DNA of 64,000 nucleotides from Symbiodinium natans (GCA_905221605.1 CAJNDS010000447.1:585157-649156), one strand, 5' to 3'; shown: positions 1 through 10,519, counted from the stretch's first letter. Notes: generated from the sequence alone by a model not told the origin. Translations and numbers: made by a program.

Positions 1-25
1 TGGTGCATTTGCAATCCGAAGTTTA

Positions 26-218
26 GGGTTTAGGGCTTAGGGTTTGGGTTGAGGGTTTAGGGTTAACGGTTCAAGGTTTAGGGTTTAGGGACTCTATCAG
101 AAAAGGGGTCGGAGTTTAATTACTTGTAGAGTTCCCTTGGGTCCCTATATAGTTAGACTCTAGTGGTGCTCCAAAATCCCTTTTCCAATTATTGAAGCCC
201 TGCTATGACGCCCCAAAG
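26..218. repeat. Mixed telomeric repeats, then a family F repeat
   Basis: TTTAGGG with GCTTAGGG and TTGAGGG variants to about 100, followed by the AGGGGTCGGA repeat. Confidence 0.9.
100..200 (+). repeat. Dispersed repeat family F (AGGGGTCGGA)
   Basis: AGGGGTCGGAG...TTCCCTTGGGTCCCTATATA...CCAATTATTGAAGCCC. By eye the same sequence recurs at 11170-11275, 19920-20015, 32460-32525 and 50868-50940, each about 60-100 bp with TCCCTTATGGTCCCTATAT in the middle. Confidence 0.6.
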
Positions 219-272
219 ATGGAGGGAATGTGTTCGACCAAAGACATTCTGAGCGTGGCGACGTGGTGTTTG
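219..272 (+). CDS. Candidate exon (MEGMCSTKDILSVATWCL)
   Basis: 18 codons, phases 0/0, after CCAAAG|A and before a GC donor (TTG|GCCAAA). It opens with ATG and could hold a start codon. An AGGGGTCGGA-type repeat lies just upstream and CCCTAAA repeats begin 9 nt downstream. Confidence 0.4.
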
Positions 273-822
273 GCCAAACTAACCCTAAACCCTAAACCCT
301 GAACCCTAAACCCTAAACCCTAATTCCGAATTCTTCAACCCTGGGTTGGGGTTTAGGGTGAGGCAACAGCAGCGATCGCCTAAGATCCTAGGCCCTAAGC
401 CCGAATATCCTGGGCGTTTTGTCTGCCCCTTTCTGACAGAAAGCAGCAAAGATTGACCCCAAACCCCAAACCCCAAACCCCAAACCCCAAACCCCAAACC
501 CCAAACCCCAAACCCCAAGCCCCAAACCCCAAACCCCCAAACCCCCAAACCCCCAAACCCCAAACCCCAAACCCCAAACCCCAAACCCCAAACCCCAAAC
601 CCTAAACCCTAATCCCAACAAGCTCGCTTGGGGTTCCTGGGATGCTCATCACATACGCTGAGCCAGGCCAACTGAAAATTCACAGGCTTGGTACCCTAAA
701 CCCGGCCCTAAACCCTAAACCCTAAACCTCTCTAGAGCTCAGGCTTGGTATCTGGTTCTGAGGGTTCAGGGCACTGGGTTTCGGGATTCGGGGCTTCGAG
801 TTTCGAAGCCGTGAAGACGCAG
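273..822. repeat. CCCTAAA and CCCCAAA arrays
   Basis: CCCTAAA 281-322; a homogenised CCCCAAA array at 456-600 (about 20 units, some with an extra C); CCCTAAA 693-727. The in-phase peptides of these arrays explain the long GFGVWGL frames on the minus strand. Confidence 0.95.
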
Positions 823-885
823 GCAGATCGAGTACATCGCTGCCAAGTGGGCAGGAGGGAATCGGAAAGGCGCCCCGCAAAAGAG
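823..885 (+). CDS. Candidate exon (QIEYIAAKWAGGNRKGAPQK)
   Basis: 63 nt between ACGCAG|G and AAGAG|GTTCAG; phases 2/2. The donor is the first base of a TTCAGGG array, one of several exons that end exactly where a telomere-like unit begins. Confidence 0.45.
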
Positions 886-1188
886 GTTCAGGGTTCAGGG
901 TTCAGGGTTCAGGGTTCAGGGTTTAGGGTTTAGGGTTTAGGGTTTAGGGTTTAGTGTTTAGGGTTTGGGGTTTGGGGTTTGGGGTTTGGGGTTTGGGGTT
1001 TGGGGTTTGGATATTAGGGTTTAGGGGGTTTAGGGTTTACGGTGTTTGAAGGTTCAGGGGCAGCTGTGTATAGACTAAATTCAGGCCCTTGGGCTGTTTT
1101 GCTATTTGCCCTTATGGGGTTCAAGAGGTCATATTTAGAAGAAAGGCTTATGGCGACCGGCTTGTCTCAGCATGCTCTTGCTTACAAG
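886..1188. repeat. TTCAGGG to TTTAGGG to TTTGGGG array in blocks
   Basis: 886-1040: about four TTCAGGG units, then TTTAGGG, then about seven TTTGGGG in successive homogeneous blocks. 1041-1188 has no recognised feature. Confidence 0.95.
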
Positions 1189-1276
1189 CTTCTACAACCC
1201 GAAGCCCGATAAGCCATACTACACGCGCGATATCAAGCTAGGCGCACCCGGCTTAATGCTCGCACCCGACAAGAAG
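1189..1276 (+). CDS. Candidate exon (FYNPKPDKPYYTRDIKLGAP...)
   Basis: Open frame from about 1127 to 1305; the most protein-like part follows TTACAAG. Suggested end AAG|GCCCAT (GC donor), phases 2/0. No family recognised; the acceptor is AG|C rather than AG|G, so the 5' edge is uncertain. Confidence 0.4.
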
Positions 1277-1462
1277 GCCCATAGCCCTTTCTGTAGGGTT
1301 TAGGGTTTAGGGTTTGGGGTTTAGGGTTTGGGGTTAGGGTTTAGGGTTTAGGGTTTAGGGTTTGGGGTTTAGGGTTTAGGGTTAGGGTTTAGGGTTTAGG
1401 GTTTGGGGTTTGGGGTTTAGGGTTTAGGGTTTAGGGTTTAGGGTTCAGAGTCCAAAGTGCAG

Positions 1463-1525
1463 GTTGCAATGCAGGACCGAGCGCCCTTGCACCCTAAGCC
1501 GTTTGTTAAGCGCCAGAAGTTCAGG
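1463..1525 (+). CDS. Candidate exon (VAMQDRAPLHPKPFVKRQKF)
   Basis: 21 codons, phases 0/0, between AGTGCAG|G and AGG|GTTAAA. Basic and proline-containing, unidentified. The frame stays open to a TAG near 1571. Confidence 0.4.
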
Positions 1526-3060
1526 GTTAAAGGCTTTACCGCCTACGTAGGGTTGAAGTTTAGGGAACCTTAGAATCAATAGCCTGAACCCTGAGCACTC
1601 TCTTGACCCAACTCCAAACGTAAAGCTTGTATCTATAACCGCAAACCCAAAACTTCGCTATAAGCCCCGGACCCTCAGCTTGACTTCGACCTAAACTCCT
1701 ACATAAACGCTGAACCCTAAACTCTCATGAACCCGAAGCCCGAACCTTCGCTAAAAGCCCTACACCCTAAGCTCTTACACAAGCCCTGAACCCTAAACTC
1801 CTAAATGGCCACCTCTATTAAAAAAATGGTCTTTTCTGGGGTCCTTGTGATCAGGCGGCCCTCTTGTTTAGGGACCATACTTTCGAGAGCTATGAACCCA
1901 TTAGCCCTAAACTTTCTAAAGGAAGTTGCATGGGCCCTTAATGTGGTCCGTTACCCTCTTTAAAGGGTTCCGGAGTATGGGCCCTTGGGTTGTGTAGGGC
2001 ATATAAGGGAAATATACGGGGTCACCGTTTAAGGGCCCAGACTCATGGACCATGAAACTGTACCTACATGAGCCCTAATGGTCACATGAAAGGGCTTATG
2101 TTCCTGTTTTTGGTGAATGTGTTTAGGCTGCCCACATAAATATTGGTGACTGTCTATACTTGGTGCTCTTTGGGGGGATACTAGAAATTCACCCTGAACC
2201 CTCAACCCTGAACCCTCAACCCTGAACCCCAAGCCCTAAACCCTAAACCCCAAACCCCAAAACCCTAAACGCCCTGATGCTAACCTTCCCAAGGCGCCAT
2301 GACCGGCGTCTTCCGAGGCTGGCACGGCCACCAGACTGCAGGATCCAGCCTGTTTGGGGTTTAGGGTTTGGGGTTTAGGGTGTAGGGTTTGGGGTTTAGG
2401 GTTTAGGGTTTGGGGTTTCGGGTGTAGGGTTTGGGGTTTGGAGTTTAGTGTTTAGGGTTTGGGGTTTTGGGTCTAGGGTCTCTGTTACATATGTTGTAAC
2501 CTAAACCCCCACCCTAAAACACCTCCAACCCTAAGCAAATCCGAAAAGCAACGCCCCCAACACACCCTCAAGCCTCAACAAGTTCTAAGCCCTAAAACCT
2601 GAACCCTAAACCCTAAACCCTAAATCCTAAACCCTAAACCCCCAACCTTAAACCCGTACACCTCGCAAGCACTTGTGCCCGAATCCCCAGCTGCAATCCC
2701 GGCTCCCGTGCCTATACCGGTATAGATGCCGGTTTAGGGTGTAGAGGTTTAGGGGTTTAGGGGTTGAGGGGTTTAGGGTTCAGGGTTTAGGGTTGCGCCA
2801 GGGTCTGGAGGTTCAAGGGTTTAGGGGTTTAGGGGTTCAGGGTTTATAGGCCTTCAGGGGTTTAGGTTTAGGGTTTTTTGGCGGTTCTGGAGTGTAGGGG
2901 TTGAGGGTTTGGGTTTTAGGGTTTAGGGTTTAGGGTTTAGGGTTTAGGGTTTAGGGTTTAGGGTTTAGGGTTTAGGGTTTATGGTTTAGGGTTTAGGGTT
3001 TAGGGTTTAAGGTTTAGGGTTTAGGGTTTAGGGTTTAGGGTTGCGAGACCATGGTCCAAG
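1526..3060. repeat. Degenerate CCCTAAA region and TTTAGGG arrays around one exon
   Basis: 1560-1840 diverged CCTGAACCCTAAACTC units; 2190-2270 CCCTAAA; 2359-2480 alternating TTTAGGG/TTTGGGG; 2590-2645 CCCTAAA; 2730-3042 TTTAGGG with about 20 near-perfect units at the end. 1850-2180 holds unassigned unique DNA. Confidence 0.9.
2294..2358 (+). CDS. Candidate exon (AMTGVFRGWHGHQTAGSSLF)
   Basis: After CCCAAG|G; phases 1/0. The donor GGG|GTTTAG is the first telomeric unit of the following TTTAGGG/TTTGGGG array. Function unknown. Confidence 0.35.
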
Positions 3061-3343
3061 GCTACACCATGGACTCCAAGCGGAAGGGGCGGAAGAACCA
3101 GGCTCTTTCATGCATGGCTTCACGGTCTATCGAGACCCTAAGCCCTAAACCCTAAACCCTAAACCCTAAGCCCTAAGCCCTAAACCCTAAACCCTAAACC
3201 CTAAACCCTAAACCCTAAACCCTAAACCCTAAACCCTAAACCCTAAACCCTAGATCCGAAACCGTAACCCCTAAGGGTTTTGGGTTTATGGCCCGAGGGT
3301 GCCGGCGCGAAGGCCATCCGACTGGCGAAGTCTACAAGATCCG
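3061..3343 (+). CDS. Candidate exon pair (YTMDSKRKGRKNQ / AIRLAKSTRS)
   Basis: Exon 3061-3101 (TCCAAG|G, GC donor) and 3313-3343 (GCGAAG|G, donor GTAGCC) join in phase 0 to a very basic peptide. The intron between them is mostly a CCCTAAA array with a few variant units. Confidence 0.35.
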
Positions 3344-4320
3344 GTAGCCCTCCAATTATATTTTTTTAGGGTTTAGGGTTCAGGGGGTTTAGGGGCCGTA
3401 GTTGCACCCTTTCTTGTCATAACCCTCTTCGCCCTAAACCCAGAGCCCCCAAGGCGAAAGAATGAGCCCGAAACCCTAACTTGAACCCCAAATCCGGAAA
3501 GAAACCTAAGACCGTTTGCGCTGCTTCATTCCTGCGGGATATATATATATATATATTAGATGTATGCATATATATATATATACATATGTATACACACGTA
3601 CATGTACGTGCATATGTATATGTTAATGTGTATGCGTGTGCATGTAGGCATGTAGGTATTCATGCATGTGTCATACGCTATCTATCTATCTACCGATCTA
3701 TCTGTCTGTCTACATCTGTAAGTATGTCTGCCCTTCTGTCTGTCTGTCCGTCTGACTGTCTGTCTGTACGTAATACACACACACACAGAGACAAACCTCA
3801 CCACCCTGCCAGGCAGTCCACGCCGCCTTGACCAAAGCACTTCTGGGCGAGGCCTTCTGCCCAGCTGGGCGGGGTGGGGGGGATGGATCTGGGCTTCTGG
3901 GGCTTCCGGGAGTGAGGGTCACGTTGTTGTTCTTTTCTTTCTTTTTTGGGGGGAGGAGGGGGGGGGGGGGGAGGTTGGTGAAAAGGGCTGGCAGTCTTCT
4001 AGTGCCCTAAACCTTAAACCCTAAGCCCGGAACCCGAAACCCTAAACCCTGCACCCTAGACTTATTCTACCTAAACCCTAAACCCTAAACCCTAAACCCT
4101 AAACCCTAAACCCTAAACCCTAAACCCTAAACCCTAAACCCTAAACCTAACCCTAAACCCTAAACCCTAAACCCTAAACCCTAAACCCTAAACCCTAAAC
4201 CCTAAACCCTAAACCCTAAACCCTAAACCCTAAACCCTAAACCCTAAACCCCAAACCCTAAACCCTAAACCCTAAACCCTAAACCCTAAACCTTATTCTA
4301 GGGATTGCTTGAAGTTTCAG
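3344..4320. repeat. Microsatellites, poly-G and a long CCCTAAA array
   Basis: (TA)n 3540-3590; TATC and CTGT tetranucleotides about 3675-3770; (AC)n 3775-3786; poly-G 3957-3971; CCCTAAA 4071-4292 (about 31 units, nearly pure). Confidence 0.95.
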
Positions 4321-4374
4321 GGAGGCCTCCACCGAGGCCAAAGGAGCGTGCAAGAACGCCTTGATCAACTGGCG
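4321..4374 (+). CDS. Candidate exon (EASTEAKGACKNALINW)
   Basis: Follows GAAGTTTCAG|G directly downstream of a roughly 290-nt CCCTAAA array and ends at CG|GCTTGG; phases 2/2. A TTTAGGG array in the opposite orientation starts 20 nt later. Confidence 0.4.
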
Positions 4375-4509
4375 GCTTGGCTAGCTCAGCCGGTTTAGGG
4401 TTTAGGGTTTAGGGTTTGGGGTTTAGGGTTTGGGGTTTAGGGCTTAGGGTTTAGGGTTTGAGGTTTAGGGTTTGGGGTTTAGGGCTTAGGGTTTAGGGTT
4501 TGGGGTTTT

Positions 4510-4653
4510 GAGTCCTCGAATCTGAATAGCAGCAACGCCATCGGCGAAATGTACCCTGGGGAAGAGTTGGACGACGCAAGAGAACTGCGAGAACTACTCT
4601 TTGCTGAAGAATCCCCAAGAAATACAAGACCACAATCCCTGTATTACCCTTAA
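4510..4653 (+). CDS. Candidate coding frame ending in TAA (EMYPGEELDDARELRELLFA)
   Basis: 47 codons then TAA, starting inside the tail of a TTTAGGG array (ESSNLNSSNAIGEMYPG...). Glu/Arg/Leu-rich middle part. Could be a terminal exon; no clear AG|G edge was found. Confidence 0.35.
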   Translation, partial: ESSNLNSSNAIGEMYPGEELDDARELRELLFAEESPRNTRPQSLYYP

Positions 4654-5572
4654 TTATAAGGAAGAATTCTTTGCATATGTATATATATATTTATATTCAT
4701 TTTTTCATTAGTTATTTTATTTTTTAAATACTTATTGTTTCTTGTTTTTTTTTTGGGGGGGGGCGTCTTAAGCACGTAGTAGTGAAGCTTGCGCAGGCTG
4801 TCGGTCGAAGATTCTGCTACGAACAAGGCATTGCACCACGAGTCATCCCTCATCTCTGGTTTAGGGTTTAGGGTTTAGGGTTTAGGGTTTAGGGTTTAGG
4901 GTTGAGGGGTTTAGGGGTTTAGGGGTTTCGGGTTTAGGCTTTAGGGGTTCAGGGGTTCAGGAGTTTAGGGGTTTAGGGGCTTAGCGTTTAGGGTTTAGTT
5001 TAGGGTGGGCAGAGTCTGCTGAAGAAGTACATGTCTTGCATGTGTTTTTGAGTAGAACTCCCAGGAACATCTACACACATCATGTGTACCATGGTTCTTC
5101 AGAAAGGGTATATATGTATATATATATATATAGAGATGGTATAATTTTGCTTAGGGTTCTTGAAGCCCAAATTTTGTCTTATTATCTATTTAGGGTTTAG
5201 GCTTTTAGGGTATCTCAGTATGCCCAGGAGGCCCCTAGAACCCGAATCTTTCCTCTCAACAAACGAAAGTCAATCAACAAGACCAATGCACACCAGGCAC
5301 GAACTATCTAAGTAATCCACCTGTCAATAAATCCACTCCAAACTCTTCCAACTCTGCGAATTTTCGCCTTCGAGTGATCATGACAGGAGTCATCCCAAAA
5401 CCCTACGCCCTAAGCCCTAGACCCTAAACCCTATATGAAGCAGGGTATATATTATGTTATTGGTGAGTGTATACAAGGTTCCTTTTTAATATTGGTGAGT
5501 GTATATACTTGGTGGCCTTTTGGGGATACAAGAAATATAAACCCTACTTCATATTGGTCTCTGTACACTCAG
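4654..5572. repeat. AT-rich DNA, TTTAGGG array and an inverted-repeat element
   Basis: TTTAGGG/TTTAGGGG 4857-5010; (TA)n 5112-5132; 5220-5400 unassigned; the element 5434-5560. No gene seen. Confidence 0.85.
5434..5560 (+). mobile_element. Inverted-repeat element (TATGAAGCAGGGTATAT)
   Basis: TATGAAGCAGGGTATATATT ... AAATATAAACCCTACTTCATA with a direct repeat ATTGGTGAGTGTATA inside; the inner part resembles 2130-2200. Confidence 0.45.
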
Positions 5573-5649
5573 GCACATGCTCACAAAGGACGAGAAGAAT
5601 GAGAGGAAGCGGGAAGCCGATGCGAAGGAGGCTGCTGCCTTGAAACATT
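5573..5649 (+). CDS. Candidate exon with consensus splice sites (HMLTKDEKNERKREADAKEA)
   Basis: 77 nt between TGTACACTCAG|G and CATT|GTAAGT, the best donor consensus in the first 6 kb; phases 2/1. The other two frames contain stops. A charged helix typical of coiled coils. Confidence 0.55.
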
Positions 5650-6483
5650 GTAAGTCCGTTGGTGCCCTTTCTTGACCCCTTTGAGTGTAGGGTTTAGGGT
5701 TTAGGGTTTAGGAATTAGGGCCTGGGGGTACCTGAATAGAAGTTCTCAGATGGACGGTTTTGGGGTATCGGGCTCCCGACACCGTTTAAGATACGCTAAG
5801 CCCTGACCCCCACCGAAACCCTGATTCAACCCAATGCCCTCAGACCTAAGCCCATAACCTAAACCCCAAACCCTAAAACCTACACCCTACACCTTAAATC
5901 CTAAACCCGAATTACCCGCTTCATTGTTGGGTTGCCTGTGCGGCATAGTCTACTATTTTCTTGAGAACCCCCCCCCCTTTTGTAAGGGTAATGTAGAGAT
6001 TATCTTGTGTTTTTTCTGGGGTTCCGAATTCAATAGTAGTAGTTGAACATGGCAAAGGCCCTCTAAGGCCCTCTGAGCTCGAGACCATAAGCGGGAGTTC
6101 CATCCATCCAGTGCCCAGACCTTCGGGTTTGGGGTCCAGGGGTTAGGGTTTAGGGGTGAGGGCTTAGGGTTTAGGGATATATCCTGGAGCCACTAGAGAT
6201 CGGGAAAAGCGGGAGATTTTAGCCAAACGAGTTGTAAGCTGAAAAACGAAAGCCCGTGGAGCTTTGTTTCAAGAAGAAGATGAAGAAGAAGAAAAAGAAG
6301 AAGAAGCACAACAAACCACTTGCAAATACACAAAACAGTGAACGTAGCAACAGAAAGCAACTGAAGCCCAAGCAGCCTCTTCAACCCCAAACCCTTGACC
6401 CTAAACCCTAAACCCCTAAACCCTAAAACCCTAAGCCCTGAACCCTCAAAGCAACCTCGAAGCCCACCGAACCCTTTTTCCAG
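5650..6483. repeat. Degenerate telomeric repeats and purine-rich DNA
   Basis: Short TTTAGGG runs at 5687-5712 and 6140-6178, CCCTAAA 6395-6445, a GAAGAAGAA-type tract 6270-6305. No further exon supported. Confidence 0.8.
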
Positions 6484-7566
6484 GCCGAGCTGAAGCTGGC
6501 AAAGTCCCGCGAGGCGGCACGGGTATTTTACCCGGACCATTGGGGGTTTAGGGTTTAGGGCTTAGGGCTTAGGGCTTGGGGCTTGGGGCTAGGGTTTAGG
6601 GTTTTGGGTTTTGGGTTTTGGGTTTAGGGCTGGGGTTTAGGATGTAGGGATTTAGGGTTTCGGGGTTTAAGGTTTATTGGCTTTAAGGTCCAGAGATTTT
6701 TGATTATATCTACCAGCCATACAGAGCTATAGTTATCCAGCAACAACCTCTGTGTCAGGGCCCCGGTATGATGTTTACGTCGCAGACAGTGGGGGGGTGG
6801 TGGTGGTGTTGGTGTTTTTTTCAGTAGTTTAGGGGTGTAGTGCTTCGGGGTTAGCAACCCTAAACCCCTAAACCCTAAACCCTACCCACGGAGGGGCGCC
6901 AGGCTGATCTTCGGGTGGCTTTGGGGGCGGACCTTAAACCTCAAACCCCGAAACCCCTGTATAGTGTAAACCCAGAAGCCTATAGCCGTAAACCCCAAAT
7001 CCCAAACCCCAAACCCTAAGCCCTAAACCCTAAACCCCAAACACCAGAAGCTCCAATAAGCCTTGGATGCGTTCTCTAGCGGCCTCTGGCTTGGCAGGAG
7101 CAGGAGGCGGAGCTTGAGCGCATGATCTTGCAGGCGCACTCGGTGGTCTCAGTGCTTAGGCCTTCGGATTGGGCTTGGCGCTGTTAGTCCTTGTTTAAGG
7201 TTAAAAACCCCTAAGCCAGGAACCATAAACCTTAAACCCTAAACCCTACACCCTAAACCCTAAACCCCGAACCCTGAGCCCTGAACCCTGAACCCTAAGG
7301 TTTTGGGTGTGTTGGGAGTTGGGCTTGCGCAAACCTTTAAACCCCAAAGCCTAAACAACCCTGTGAGGGTAAATCCCTAAACCCTAAACCCTAAACCCTA
7401 AACCCTAAACCCTAAACCCTAAACCCTAAACCCTAAACCCTAAACCCTAAACCCTAAACCCTAAACCCTAAACCCTAAACCTGGTAGGTTTTCATAGCCT
7501 GTTGTCCCGGCTGCTGGGAGCTTCCTTGCAAGGCACAGCATGGCGCGGATGCCGCGAAGGCAGGGG
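6484..7566 (+). CDS. Coiled-coil microexon run (4 candidate exons)
   Basis: Exons 6484-6522 (AELKLAKSREAAR, donor GTATTT), 6903-6926 (ADLRVALG, 24 nt, GC donor), 7098-7133 (EQEAELERMILQ, GC donor) and 7533-7566 (AQHGADAAKAG, donor GTAAAG). Every acceptor is AG|G and every join is phase 0. Joined, they make a continuous Ala/Glu/Leu/Lys amphipathic helix. Introns are 171-399 nt and hold TTTAGGG/CCCTAAA. A helix this regular across four separate islands is unlikely by chance, but the protein is unidentified. Confidence 0.5.
7375..7482. repeat. CCCTAAA array, about 15 near-perfect units
   Basis: Lies in the intron between candidate exons 7098-7133 and 7533-7566; a TTTAGGG array in inverted orientation follows at 7594-7670. 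Confidence 0.97.
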
Positions 7567-7972
7567 GTAAAGCTTGACTTGGCAGCTGATCAAATTAGGG
7601 TTTAGGGTTTAGGGTTTAGGGTTTAGGGTTTAGGGTTTAGGGTTTAGGGTTTAGGGTTCAGGGTTTAGGGTTCCCAAAACATCCCTACATGTCTCTGAAC
7701 AAGCCCATAGGATGAGCAAAATTAAATCTCAAAACCTCCCTTATATATGAATCGAGTAGGGCTTCAAGGAGAAGAGTTGCGCTCTTGTTGCGTTTTTTTT
7801 TTTTTTTGGGGGGGGGGGGTAGGTTCTTCAACGTGCACACCCCAAAGGCCCTGAAGCAATCCAGAGGTTCAGGGGTTTAGGGTTTAGGGTTTAGGGTTTA
7901 GGGTTTAGGTTTTAGGGTTTAGGGTTTAGGGTTTAGGGTTTAGGGTTTAGGGTTTAGGGAAGCTGCCGGCAG

Positions 7973-8056
7973 GCTCGCGCATGGCACGCCACACAGATGG
8001 TCCTCAAGAAGTGGCTCGGGGGCGGTGCAAAAGGCTTGCTGAAGCAGTTCTTTCAG
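7973..8056 (+). CDS. Candidate exon (ARAWHATQMVLKKWLGGGAK...)
   Basis: 28 codons, phases 0/0, between CCGGCAG|G and CAG|GCCAGG. Continues GLLKQFFQ. TTTAGGG arrays lie on both sides (7864-7960, 8078-8169). May follow the run at 6.5-7.6 kb, but the phases do not match directly. Confidence 0.4.
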
Positions 8057-8896
8057 GCCAGGACTTGAAAGGGCTTAGGGTTTAGGGTTTAGGGTTTAGG
8101 GTTTAGGGTTTAGGGTTTAGGGTTTAGGGTTTAGGGTTTAGGGTTTAGGGTTTAGGGTTTAGGGTTTAGCAAACTCAGTTGTTTAAGAACCCAAAATCCC
8201 AAACCCTGAGATCGTAAACCCATGAATCTTAAACCCAAAGCCTTAACCCCACAAGCCCTAAACCTTAAACCCATAAACCCATGAACCCATAAACCCCAAG
8301 CCCCCCATGCAACCACCCATGAGTTGTGGACGATGCCAATGACGACATACGGGGGCTTCGGGCGTTTAGGTCTCAGGGAGCGGCAAGCTGGGTTTGTGCA
8401 GGGGCTTTGGAGGTTTAGGGGTGCAAACTCCGAAGCCCCTAAAGCCTAAGCCCTATGCCCTGAGAAACCCTAAACCCTACACCTCCCGTGAAAAGCCCGG
8501 AAACCGACCCGCCGACCGCCCCCCCATTCGGGAATCGAGCAGCCGTGCCGCGCCCACCTCCCCCCCCCCCCCCCCCCCCACCCCCCCTGCCCCCCCCATC
8601 AAGAAGTTCGAAGTTCCAGGGTTTCACACTGAGGGTTGAGGATGCAGGGTTCGAAGCTCTAAATCGCGTAAGGCTTCGTGACTTCGTGGCCGTTTCGGGC
8701 TTCGGCCTTGAGTCAACCAAACCCCTGAACCCGCAAGCTCCAAAGCCCTAAACCATCCTAAACCCCAAACCCCAAACCCTAAACCCTAAACCCTAAACCC
8801 CAAACCCTAAACCCCAAACGCTAAACCCTAAACCCTAAACCCTAAACCCCAAGCCCTAAACCCCAAACCCTAAACCCTAAACCTCCAAGCCCAAAG
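8057..8896. repeat. TTTAGGG array, unique DNA and a poly-C tract
   Basis: TTTAGGG 8078-8169 (13 units); CCCATAAA-type units 8215-8305; C tract about 8561-8590; CCCTAAA/CCCCAAA 8755-8885. Open frames on both strands at 8394-8751 follow the C/G tract and are not convincing genes. Confidence 0.9.
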
Positions 8897-8956
8897 TCTG
8901 AGCTCGCTGGCGTGGGCAAAGAGGACTGGCAAGCCTTTGTGGCCGACGTCAAGCAG
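8897..8956 (+). CDS. Candidate exon (SELAGVGKEDWQAFVADVKQ)
   Basis: 20 codons ending at a GC donor (CAG|GCTGCT), or read on to TGA at 8984. The acceptor is AAG|T, weaker than others. CCCTAAA array before, TTTAGGG array after. Confidence 0.4.
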
Positions 8957-9781
8957 GCTGCTGTTCAGAAAGAGAGCCTCGGCTGAACACAAATCCTATC
9001 CTCTTGGGTTTAGGGTTTGGGGTTTAGGGTTTAGGGTTTAGGTTTAGGGTTTAGGGTTTAGGGCTTAAGATCCGCAAACCCACCAAAAAGCCCTAGAATA
9101 ACATACGCACGTGTATAATTCTCCCCCTCTCTTAGAGTTCGAGAACCCTTTCCGAAGATTAAGATGCAAGCAGCAAAGGACAAGGCTGTTTTCTGACAAG
9201 ACCGTAGATTTGCTGCATTTTCAACCAAGAGCCAGAAACTACGAGGAAAAACACTAAACACCTCACACTTTGTGGGGCAACAAGCTTACATGTTCAACCA
9301 AAATTTCGTACACTGGCGCAAAAGGGGGCATACGCTTTTGAGGGAAACCTACATTTCCAATCATAAAACATACATCTTGAGAAAACAACGTCCTTTCGTC
9401 ACCCATGAAGCTCTACGTGTCCCCATGTGGCATGTTTGGGGTCTACGCTGGCATAACTTGTTCTAGGGTCGAGGTTTAGGTTCTTTTGGTTGAGGGCATA
9501 GGTTGTCTGGCTTTCCAGGACGGGCTATTCTACCCTAGAACCCGTTAAGAAGGCCCTATATGGGGTTGATTATGTGGATGATAGGGCCTAATTTAGGGTT
9601 TAGGGTTTAGGGGTTGGGAGTTACCCAGAGACTCCAAAAACCCTTAATTAAGGAATATCCTTTAATTTGTAATAGGAACCCTAATATGATTTAAGGTATA
9701 TTCCTTAATTAAGGCGTTTTGGAGTCTCTGGGTAGGGCTTTGGGGTTTCACGCTTTCGAGTCTTCAACACCCGCAGCAAAG
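8957..9781. other. Mostly unique, telomere-poor DNA with an inverted-repeat element
   Basis: TTTAGGG 9005-9063; 9064-9470 is unique with open frames on both strands (for example WRKRGHTLLRETYISNHKTY on +) but no splice edges; the TIR element 9622-9734. Confidence 0.6.
9622..9734 (+). mobile_element. Long-TIR palindromic element
   Basis: TACCCAGAGACTCCAAAAAC ... GTTTTGGAGTCTCTGGGTA with inner CCTTAATTAAGGAATA / TATTCCTTAATTAAGG. A partial relative occurs at 37303-37358 (ATATTCCTTAATGAGG ... CTCTGGGTA). Confidence 0.65.
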
Positions 9782-9821
9782 GAGTGTCAAGGAGTCGGTG
9801 ATGCGCCCCCCAGCGGCAAGG
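9782..9821 (+). CDS. Candidate short exon (ECQGVGDAPPSGK)
   Basis: GCAAAG|G to G|GCGGAG, phases 0/1; the frame continues open (GAFKVNTS). It lies just after the inverted-repeat element 9622-9734. Confidence 0.3.
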
Positions 9822-10218
9822 GCGGAGCGTTCAAAGTCAATACATCCCTAAACCCTACACCCTAAACCCTAAACCCTAGACCCTAAACCCTAAACCCTAA
9901 TTAAACCCTAAACCCTAAACCCCAAACCCCAAACCCTAAACCCTAAACCCTAGACCTAAACCCTAAAGTCAAAGCAGGCTTCGGCTCACGGAGCGTGTTG
10001 TTTTTTTTTATTTGCCTCGGTGTCTTTCGAAGGGACTGGGGAGTTCTTACCTGGAACCAAAGTATCCCATGGCCTCCGAGCCCAAACTGAAGGGACTTTC
10101 AATAAACACCTAGTAGTAGAGTAGGTAACCTTTAACCTTTTTTGGGGTAGTAGAATCCCCTTAGAATCCCAAAGGTTAACCTTGAATTCCCCAAGGTTAC
10201 TGGACAACTAAGAATAGT

Positions 10219-10321
10219 CTAGGACCCGGAGTAGGCCCTTATTTCCTCTCTTGAGGGTTGGGGGGTCCCGTAAAACCAAAAAAGGGAACCCTTTTTATTC
10301 CTAGGTTACTCCTGGGTCTAG
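10219..10321 (+). mobile_element. Inverted-repeat element, family G
   Basis: CTAGGACCCGGAGTAGGCCC ... AGGTTACTCCTGGGTCTAG. Related copies: 18143-18265, a truncated copy at 34975-35065 and 36026-36139, all sharing CCCTTATTYCC and an AAAAAGGG.ACCCTTTTTA core. Confidence 0.6.
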
Positions 10322-10480
10322 TAGTTCAAAAGGTAAGGGTTAAGGGTTCAGGGTCTAAGGGTTGAGTGTTTAGGGTTTGTGTGTAGTAAGTACGTACGTA
10401 AGCAAGCAATTAAGTAGGTAAGTATGTCTGTATGTATTTGTGCATTTGTTTTTTTCGTGCATTTCCACTGCGTGTCGAAG

Positions 10481-10519
10481 CTTGCGCGGATATTGTTAGC
10501 CGTGTGTGCGCAATTGGGG
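10481..10519 (+). CDS. Candidate short exon (LARILLAVCAQLG)
   Basis: After TGTCGAAG, ending GGG|GTCTCG; phases 0/0. Hydrophobic. The acceptor is AG|C and the frame stays open to 10571, so limits are uncertain. Confidence 0.25.

Noticed and set aside
1-100. Chromosome end (true telomere)
   Set aside because: Arrays occur throughout in both orientations with exons between them, so neither window end looks like a terminal telomere.
306-621. Minus-strand frames made of GFGVWGL repeats
   Set aside because: Direct translation of the CCCCAAA array; no start, splice or family support. The same applies to 14715-15155 and 59798-60010.
9266-9466. + strand frame with WRKRGHTLLRETYISNHKTY
   Set aside because: Open and fairly natural, but no acceptor, donor or family; the opposite frame next to it is equally open.
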